DNA from: Candidatus Nanoarchaeia archaeon
GTDB lineage: Archaea > Nanobdellota > Nanobdellia > Tiddalikarchaeales > Tiddalikarchaeaceae
Direction: 5' to 3'
DNA: 7,743 nucleotides
Assembly: GCA_028704265.1 (NCBI GenBank)
Contig: JAQVLH010000051.1
Coordinates: 1-7,743, forward strand
Of the stretch, positions 1-4,412 are shown in pieces. The first letter of the stretch is position 1. Every line of letters starts with the position of its first letter. A program made the translations under genes and the position numbers. The notes under the pieces are model-generated. The model did no database searches and was not told the DNA's origin. It saw only the letters and a list, made by a program, of their open reading frames with translations.

Positions 1-537
1 ATAAAGCATATTAACTAATTTTTTAATAACTTCCTGCCTATTCATTTTTTGTCCAACACTTAATTCAAAACCTAATTCTAAAAAATTCTTAGGATTTCCT
101 AATCCGTAAATGCATGAAACGCTTGCAATAACTATAGTATCAGGCCGTGAAAGCAAAGAAGCAGTAGCGCTTAGCCTATACTGTTCAATTTTGGGATTAA
201 TCATAGCATCTTTTTCTATATATTTATCCTGTGCAGGCAAATAAGATTCCGGCTGATAATAATCATAATAAGAAATAAAATACTCAACCCTATTGTTTGG
301 AAAAAATTCCTTAAATTCATTAAATAATTGTGCAGCCAAAGTCTTATTATGAGACAGGACAAGCACTGGCTTGTTAACTGCATTAATAACATTGGCAACA
401 GTAAAAGTTTTACCAGAACCAGTGACTCCTAAAAGCGTCTGAAATTTCTTGCCATCTTTAATTCCTTTAATTAACTTAGCAATAGCTTTCGGCTGACTGC
501 CAGCAGGCAAATAATCACTCACTAATTCAAATTTCAT
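1..537 (-). CDS. uvrB: UvrB, excinuclease ABC subunit B (N-terminal part, cut by window edge)
   Basis: UvrB is the DNA-damage-verifying helicase-like subunit of nucleotide excision repair. UvrA loads it at lesions and it then recruits UvrC. The visible 179 residues start MKFELVSDYLPAGSQPKAI, the usual UvrB opening. Walker A GVTGSGKT lies at residues 37-44. LSHNKTLAAQL follows at about 61-71, and the aromatic beta-hairpin start YYDYYQPESYLPAQD at about 90-104 is the element that is inserted between the DNA strands. IEQYRLSATASLL and IASVSCIYGLG follow, all in family order. The remaining helicase motifs lie beyond the left edge. The ATG overlaps the uvrC stop as ATGA, and a GAGGT Shine-Dalgarno-like site sits just upstream, so this start is well supported. 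Translation is probably coupled to uvrC. No frame disruption is seen in this part. Confidence 0.97.
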   Translation of the reverse strand, partial: MKFELVSDYLPAGSQPKAIAKLIKGIKDGKKFQTLLGVTGSGKTFTVANVINAVNKPVLVLSHNKTLAAQLFNEFKEFFPNNRVEYFISYYDYYQPESYLPAQDKYIEKDAMINPKIEQYRLSATASLLSRPDTIVIASVSCIYGLGNPKNFLELGFELSVGQKMNRQEVIKKLVNMLY

Positions 538-2081
538 TTTAACCTCTTGCTCCTTAAATTTTTATTATAATTTATTGCAAATCTATGCGCTTCATCACGC
601 ACTCTTTGAAGTAATTTTAAAGCGTTACTCTTTTTATTTATTATTATAGGACTTCCCCTATTTGGCATCCATATTTCTTCAAATTTTTTAGCAATACCAA
701 TAAGAGGGATTTCAATATTTAATTCTTTTAACGCTTTTTTAGCACTAGTTACTTGCCCTAATCCTCCATCAACAAGAATCAAATCTGGCAAGGATTTGTT
801 TTCCAATAATAATCTTTTATATCTTCTAAGAACCACTTCATTCATAGATTTAAAATCATCAATTTCTCCTTCAGTATTCAATATTTTGAATTTTCTATAT
901 TCAGATTTGTTAGGTTCAGCATTTTTGAATTGCACCATACTTGCAACAGTGTTAGTTCCTGATAAATGAGAAATATCAAAACCTTCAATAATATAAGGAA
1001 GATTAAAAAGATTCAAATATTCTTTAAGTTCAATCAATGCATTTTTCGATTTCAAAAATCTTTCATCAATATTTTTTTTAATCAAATCAAGCATTTTTAA
1101 TTTATCCCCAATTTTTGGAACAATTATTTTAACCTTATCATTTTTAGATTTTAAAAATTCAATTAAAACCTCTTCAATTTCATCTCTTAAAACTATTTCA
1201 TTAGGTACATCATTTTCAGCATAATATTGGGATAAAAATTGCGAAAAAAAATCAGGAGAAAAATTAAATTCAAACTCCTCTTTTTCACTGACTAATCCGT
1301 TGTTAACTTTAAAAATAATAATATAAACTGTTAAATTATCAATTAAATAATCAATAAAATGCTCATTATTTTTTTTGCTTCTTTGAATTAACTGCTTTTC
1401 ATTCAAATAATTAACAGCCTTTAATTGCTCACGTACAACTATTGCTTTTTCAAACTCCTGATTTATTGAATATTCTTTAATTTCTTTTTTTAATGCACTT
1501 TCAAGTTCATCATTTTTTCCAAGCAAAACATTTTTAGCCTTATTAACAGAATCAAAATAATCTTCTTTGCTTATTTTTTTAATACAAGGAGCACTGCATA
1601 ATCCAATATAAAATCTTAAGCATTCTTTTTTAGGCAATTTTTTGCAAGTTCTTAACCTGAATGATTTATTAATAAATTCTAAAATATTTTTTCTATCCGA
1701 AGCTAGCACAAAAGGGCCAAAAACATTATTTCCTTTTTCCCTATCTCTCAATATAACAAATCTTGGAAATTCATCATCAGTCAATTTAATAAACGCAAAA
1801 GTCTTTGAATCTTTCAGGCTAATATTGTAATAAGGATTATGCTTTTTTATCAAATTGTTTTCCAATATTAATGCTTCAATTTCATTATTAGTAACAATAA
1901 AATCTAAATTATCAATATTTCTTACTAATGCTTTAGTTTTTTCATCCAAATGTTTATTAATAAAATAACTGCTGACTCTTTTTTTTAAATTCTTAGCTTT
2001 TCCTACATAAATAATTTTTCCATTATTATCCTTAAATTGATAACTGCCAGGTTTATCAGGCAAAGAATTCAAATTAATCAT
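534..2081 (-). CDS. uvrC: UvrC, excinuclease ABC subunit C, lacking the C-terminal HhH domain
   Basis: UvrC makes both incisions around a lesion bound by UvrB. The 515 residues contain, in order: a GIY-YIG nuclease domain with PGSYQF at 11-16, YVGKAKNLKKRV at 25-36 and LILEN around Glu74 (3' incision); four cysteines at 146, 154, 162 and 166 that match the conserved UvrC cysteine cluster reported to hold an Fe-S cluster; a UVR-type UvrB-contact helix at about 200-230; and an RNase H-like nuclease with Asp369 (GFDISHL), Asp438 (LVDGG) and His499 (RDEAHRFA) as the likely catalytic residues (5' incision). The protein stops about 16 residues after that histidine. The tandem helix-hairpin-helix DNA-binding domain that normally follows is absent, making it about 95 residues shorter than E. 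coli UvrC (610). The next gene starts immediately, so the domain is not hidden in another frame here. The stop TGA overlaps the uvrB ATG. A TATA-like box lies 26 bases before the start, so uvrCB may have its own promoter in addition to any read-through from the gene 38 bases upstream. Confidence 0.96.
   Translation of the reverse strand: MINLNSLPDKPGSYQFKDNNGKIIYVGKAKNLKKRVSSYFINKHLDEKTKALVRNIDNLDFIVTNNEIEALILENNLIKKHNPYYNISLKDSKTFAFIKLTDDEFPRFVILRDREKGNNVFGPFVLASDRKNILEFINKSFRLRTCKKLPKKECLRFYIGLCSAPCIKKISKEDYFDSVNKAKNVLLGKNDELESALKKEIKEYSINQEFEKAIVVREQLKAVNYLNEKQLIQRSKKNNEHFIDYLIDNLTVYIIIFKVNNGLVSEKEEFEFNFSPDFFSQFLSQYYAENDVPNEIVLRDEIEEVLIEFLKSKNDKVKIIVPKIGDKLKMLDLIKKNIDERFLKSKNALIELKEYLNLFNLPYIIEGFDISHLSGTNTVASMVQFKNAEPNKSEYRKFKILNTEGEIDDFKSMNEVVLRRYKRLLLENKSLPDLILVDGGLGQVTSAKKALKELNIEIPLIGIAKKFEEIWMPNRGSPIIINKKSNALKLLQRVRDEAHRFAINYNKNLRSKRLK
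542..546 (-). promoter_or_regulatory. Shine-Dalgarno-like site for uvrB
   Basis: On the minus strand GAGGT ends four bases before the uvrB ATG, inside the last codons of uvrC, and a second GGAG lies a few bases further upstream. It matches the complement of the usual archaeal 16S rRNA 3' end. It is the clearest such site in the window, as expected for an operon-internal gene. The genes that head transcription units here mostly lack one. This supports the chosen uvrB start. Confidence 0.65.
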
Positions 2082-2103
2082 TATCTGTTTAATATTTTAA
2101 TAC

Positions 2104-2110
2104 TATAAAA
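2104..2110 (-). promoter_or_regulatory. possible TATA box for uvrC-uvrB
   Basis: On the minus strand TTTTATA is centred about 26 bases before the uvrC ATG, the spacing expected for an archaeal TATA box with a leaderless transcript. No Shine-Dalgarno-like sequence precedes uvrC, which fits. The box lies in the 38-base gap after the upstream same-strand gene. In DNA this AT-rich such matches arise often by chance, so the case rests mainly on the spacing. Confidence 0.4.
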
Positions 2111-2119
2111 TCTTTTCAT

Positions 2120-2500
2120 TTAATTGCTATTTTGCTCAAAAACGGCTTCATTTGGTAAAATTTCTCGTATTTCATTATATTTTTTTGAAAGAAAAAAATA
2201 TTTTATAGGCTTATTTATTTTTTTAAACAATTCAATCTCAGCTAATACTCCATTGCTAATTTCTCCATAAACCCATAATTCATCGCACTTTTTGAGAATA
2301 GAATTATTTGCATTTCTCACTAAATCTTTTTCAACTAGTTCATATAAAAAATATCCATAAGTCATAAAAGGATTAATGGGTACAGCCTTGTTTTCAAAAA
2401 CGTGTTTGCAAATAAGCTCTTTTAAATGAAAATTTTTGCAAGATTGAGCAGTAAAAACAACTTTTTTGTCTTCATTATCGCATTTTATTTCATTATTCAT
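2120..2500 (-). CDS. small protein with nucleoside-deoxyribosyltransferase-like fold (DUF4406/DUF7768-like)
   Basis: This 126-residue protein has no established function that I can name. A strand at about 13-19 (KVVFTAQ) is followed by a helix, AVPINPFMTYGYFLYEL at about 39-55, KCDELWVYG at 71-79 and ISNGVLAEIELFKKINKPIKYF at about 81-102. The DELWV(F/Y)G, (I/S)xGxxAEIELAKK and KPIxYF pattern is typical of the small Rossmann-like proteins grouped as DUF4406/DUF7768, related in fold to nucleoside 2-deoxyribosyltransferases and TIR/SLOG-like domains. The early strand ends TAQS rather than the more usual SPYR-like turn, so the substrate site may differ. There is no signal peptide or membrane segment, so it is probably cytoplasmic. 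It lies 38 bases upstream of uvrC on the same strand and is divergent from the TFB-like gene. A link to nucleotide metabolism or repair is inference from position only. It could also be unrelated to uvr. Confidence 0.8.
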   Translation of the reverse strand: MNNEIKCDNEDKKVVFTAQSCKNFHLKELICKHVFENKAVPINPFMTYGYFLYELVEKDLVRNANNSILKKCDELWVYGEISNGVLAEIELFKKINKPIKYFFLSKKYNEIREILPNEAVFEQNSN

Positions 2501-2509
2501 ATTTTAATT

Positions 2510-2534
2510 AATATTTAATTAGTAATTAAATATT
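2510..2534. repeat. perfect inverted repeat in the divergent promoter region
   Basis: The arms AATATTTAATT and AATTAAATATT are perfect reverse complements of 11 bases, separated by AGT. The repeat lies in the 83-base gap between two divergent genes, about 20 bases upstream of the TATA box of the TFB-like gene and over the probable TATA box of the opposite gene. It could be an operator for a dimeric regulator. The alternative is chance in AT-only sequence. Confidence 0.45.
2523..2531 (-). promoter_or_regulatory. possible TATA box for the DUF4406-like gene
   Basis: On the minus strand ATTTAATTA is centred about 27 bases before the ATG of the small deoxyribosyltransferase-like gene, the spacing for a leaderless archaeal promoter. 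It lies largely within the right arm of the inverted repeat at 2510-2534, so a protein bound to that repeat would block this box. The match to the TATA consensus is only fair and the local DNA is nearly all A and T. Confidence 0.35.
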
Positions 2535-2553
2535 TTATCTATTAGCATATATT

Positions 2554-2561
2554 TTTATATA
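2554..2561 (+). promoter_or_regulatory. TATA box of the TFB-like gene
   Basis: TTTATATA is an excellent match to the archaeal TATA consensus. Its centre lies 26 bases before the ATG at 2584, so transcription should start at or next to the start codon, giving a leaderless mRNA. No Shine-Dalgarno-like sequence is present in the gap, which agrees. This is the best promoter candidate in the window. Confidence 0.6.
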
Positions 2562-2583
2562 AAATGCTTGATTTAATTAATTA

Positions 2584-3698
2584 ATGGAAATGATATCATG
2601 TATTGATGAGAATTTGGAAAATTGCTGCTGCATAAATCCTAACTATTTTTTTAATGAATTATATAGTGAAGTTGTTTGCAAAAATTGCGCAAGCATTGTT
2701 GGAAATTATTTATGTCTTGATGAAAGGATAATAGATAATCCTAATAAGATTCATAATCATCCTTTAACTCTTTTTTCAACTACTATAGATATAAATGAAT
2801 ATAAAAAATATGATAAAGATGCTGTTTTTAAAAAATGGGATTTTGCTTATTATGATCTTAATATTCAACCCCGAAATTTTTCATTATGCTTAAATTATTT
2901 AAATTTATTAACAACTAATTTAAATGAAACTGTGCCAGAATATGTAAAATTAAGCGCTGTTGATTATATTATTAAATCTTTAAAAAATAAAATGCTTAAT
3001 GGAAGAACCTTAGAATCAATAGTTGAAGCTTCATTATATCTTGCATATGAAATAAATCATAAAAAAAAGATTATAAAATATTTTTTTCATTATTTAATCT
3101 TGATAAATCAATAAAAAATTATAAACAATTTAAATCCTCATTATCAGCATTAAAAATAAAATACCAAAAAAATTATTATAATCAGGATGAATTGTTATCT
3201 AATAATTTTATTAATCCTAAACAATATATTCTTGGTTTAATAAATTATTTTAAAGCAAATGCTGAAATAAAAAAAAATATGATAAACGCGGTTAATTCAA
3301 ATATTTTAAATAACCAAAAATTTATAGGAAAATCGCTTGCATGCACTTTATGCGGTTTATTTTATTATCAATATAAAAAAAATAAAAATGAAAATTTAAG
3401 TTTAACTGATATTTCAGAATATTCAGGATATACTAATGTTGCAATAATGAAAAGATACATGGATTTTTGCAGAATTAAATTAAAAAATGAATTAAATGCA
3501 AAAAAAGAACTTACAGCAGAATTAATTGAAGAAACGTTCATGACTTCAAGAAAAGACACGCTTTTTAATAATTTAGAAATAATGATAATTCAATATCCTG
3601 AATTTGAAAAAAAAATTAAAAGCGTATTAAAAAATTATTCAGCAATTAAAAAAAGTAAGAATTTAAATATTTTAGATTTAGGACCTAAATTAAACTAA
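2584..3698 (+). CDS. divergent TFB/TFIIB-like transcription factor, reading frame interrupted by a -1 shift
   Basis: TFB recruits RNA polymerase to TATA-bound promoters in archaea. Frame one (2584-3114) encodes 176 residues: a zinc-ribbon-like start ending VVCKNCASIVG (Cys32, Cys35), PLTLFSTTID at about 60-69 matching the TFB linker (..PLT..LSTTID), and most of the first cyclin repeat, with GRTLESIVEASLYLAYE at about 140-156. The rest lies in the -1 frame, open from 3063 to the TAA at 3696. It includes the end of the first repeat (FFSLFNLDKSIKNYKQF) and the second cyclin repeat (GKSLACTLCGLFYYQYK, then LTDISEYSGYTNVAIMKRYMDF). Joined at the A run, the product is about 371 residues, longer than the usual ~300-320. 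Oddities are an irregular first zinc knuckle (Cys14-Cys15-Cys16 instead of CxxC), no GPEWRAF-like B-reader, and a ~70-residue tail after the second repeat. It may be a specialised TFB paralogue, a recoded gene or a fresh pseudogene. Family assignment is firm; the status of the frame is open. Confidence 0.85.
3061..3087 (+). other. candidate -1 frameshift site (two slippery heptamers) in the TFB-like gene
   Basis: The upstream frame reads CAT AAA AAA AAG, so A_AAA_AAG at 3063-3069 is in exact phase for -1 slippage and matches the heptamer of bacterial dnaX. Twelve bases on, T_TTT_TTT at 3081-3087 is also in phase. The downstream frame has a TAA at 3060-3062, directly before the first heptamer, and the upstream frame stops at 3112-3114, so the switch must occur between them. 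Slippage at the A run gives KKKDYKIFFS; at the T run it gives KKKIIKYFFS. Both keep the cyclin repeat the same length. The A-run product places Asp where other TFBs have a helix-capping Thr, which slightly favours it (inference). No strong downstream RNA structure is evident. An 8-versus-9 A sequencing or replication error would look the same. Confidence 0.5.
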
Positions 3699-4372
3699 TC
3701 TTTTATTATTGTTCCAATAAATTTTTTTCCATCAAAATAATCATTTAAATTAGTTAAATCTTTACCATTTAAAATAACAACTTCTAATCCAAGCTCTTGC
3801 GCTTTTTTAGAAGCAATAGGGTCAAAAGGAGTATTAAGTCCAGGATTCCATTTATTTCCAACTATTTTTCTAAAATCTTTCCAATTAATTTTTTCAATTT
3901 TTTTAGCATCCTTAAATTTATTAGGGTCTTTATCATAAGCATATTTAATATTTGATAAATTAATTACTTTTATTGCACCTAAATTATGCGCAAGTATTAC
4001 TGCATCAAAATCAGTGCTAAATCCGGGTTTCCATCCGCTAGCAATTAAGAATTTTTCAGTAAAATTTAATTCAGACAAAGGATTAGAGATAACGTCGGGA
4101 TGGCAATTTTTTTTAAAAACGCTTTTTATAAATTCAGAATTAAGCTTCGTTGCAGCAATGCCAACCCAATCCCCATCATCTTTAGAAATATTATCAAAAA
4201 CGGATAATGCTTTTTGATACTTCCTTGCAGTTCCTCCTCCTCCAACAACTAATATAAATCTTTCAGGCCTTTTAATTAATAATTCTTTAAAACTTTTAAT
4301 AAAATCAACATCAATTTCATTAGGCACAATCAATGAACCGCCAACGCTTAAAACAATAATTTCAGATTTCAT
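3695..4372 (-). CDS. pyrH: UMP kinase, archaeal type (PyrH)
   Basis: This amino-acid-kinase-fold enzyme phosphorylates UMP to UDP with ATP in pyrimidine nucleotide synthesis in the cytoplasm. Its 225 residues equal the usual archaeal UMP kinase length. Visible motifs are the N-terminal SVGGSLIVP at 9-17, the glycine-rich VVGGGGTARKYQ at 42-53, DWVGIAATKLNSE at 69-80, GWKPGFSTDFDAV at 113-125 (nucleotide and UMP pocket), INLSNIKYAYDKDP at 137-150, NPGLNTPFDPIA at 176-187 and a C-terminal GTII. These are typical of the archaeal rather than the bacterial hexameric branch. The gene is complete with no gaps. It lies 40 bases downstream of uvrA on the same strand, with a TATA-like box 26 bases before its ATG, so it may be transcribed separately. 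Its TAG stop overlaps the TAA of the convergent TFB-like gene, leaving no room for separate terminators. Confidence 0.95.
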   Translation of the reverse strand: MKSEIIVLSVGGSLIVPNEIDVDFIKSFKELLIKRPERFILVVGGGGTARKYQKALSVFDNISKDDGDWVGIAATKLNSEFIKSVFKKNCHPDVISNPLSELNFTEKFLIASGWKPGFSTDFDAVILAHNLGAIKVINLSNIKYAYDKDPNKFKDAKKIEKINWKDFRKIVGNKWNPGLNTPFDPIASKKAQELGLEVVILNGKDLTNLNDYFDGKKFIGTIIKD

Positions 4373-4394
4373 TATTATTTTATAATTAACAGTA

Positions 4395-4402
4395 ATTTAA
4401 AT
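4395..4402 (-). promoter_or_regulatory. possible TATA box for pyrH
   Basis: On the minus strand ATTTAAAT, within TTATTTAAAT, is centred 26-27 bases before the pyrH ATG. It lies in the 40-base gap after uvrA. The spacing fits a leaderless archaeal promoter and no Shine-Dalgarno-like site precedes pyrH. Chance matches are common in such AT-rich sequence. Confidence 0.4.
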
Positions 4403-4412
4403 AAGTTAAGTT

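Noticed and set aside
216..398. A 60-codon minus-strand frame within uvrB
   Set aside because: The uvrB frame here encodes clear conserved motifs (NKTLAAQL, YYDYYQPE), so this is a shadow in another frame.
1642..1830. Plus-strand 62-codon frame opposite uvrC, and similar ones opposite the TFB-like gene (3368-3559) and pyrH (4014-4217)
   Set aside because: All lie opposite well-conserved coding sequence and show no recognisable protein features.
3082..3119. A hairpin downstream of the slippery heptamers that might stimulate frameshifting
   Set aside because: Short pairings can be drawn (for example ATTT..AT around a CTTG loop at about 3092-3108), but they are almost all A-U with bulges and would be weak. 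In sequence this AT-rich they carry no weight.
3192..3698. A separate gene starting at a TTG codon and encoding only the second cyclin repeat
   Set aside because: The same frame is open back to 3063 and encodes the missing end of cyclin repeat one, so the TTG is internal. No ribosome-binding site or well-placed promoter precedes it. It is better read as the -1 frame part of the TFB-like gene.
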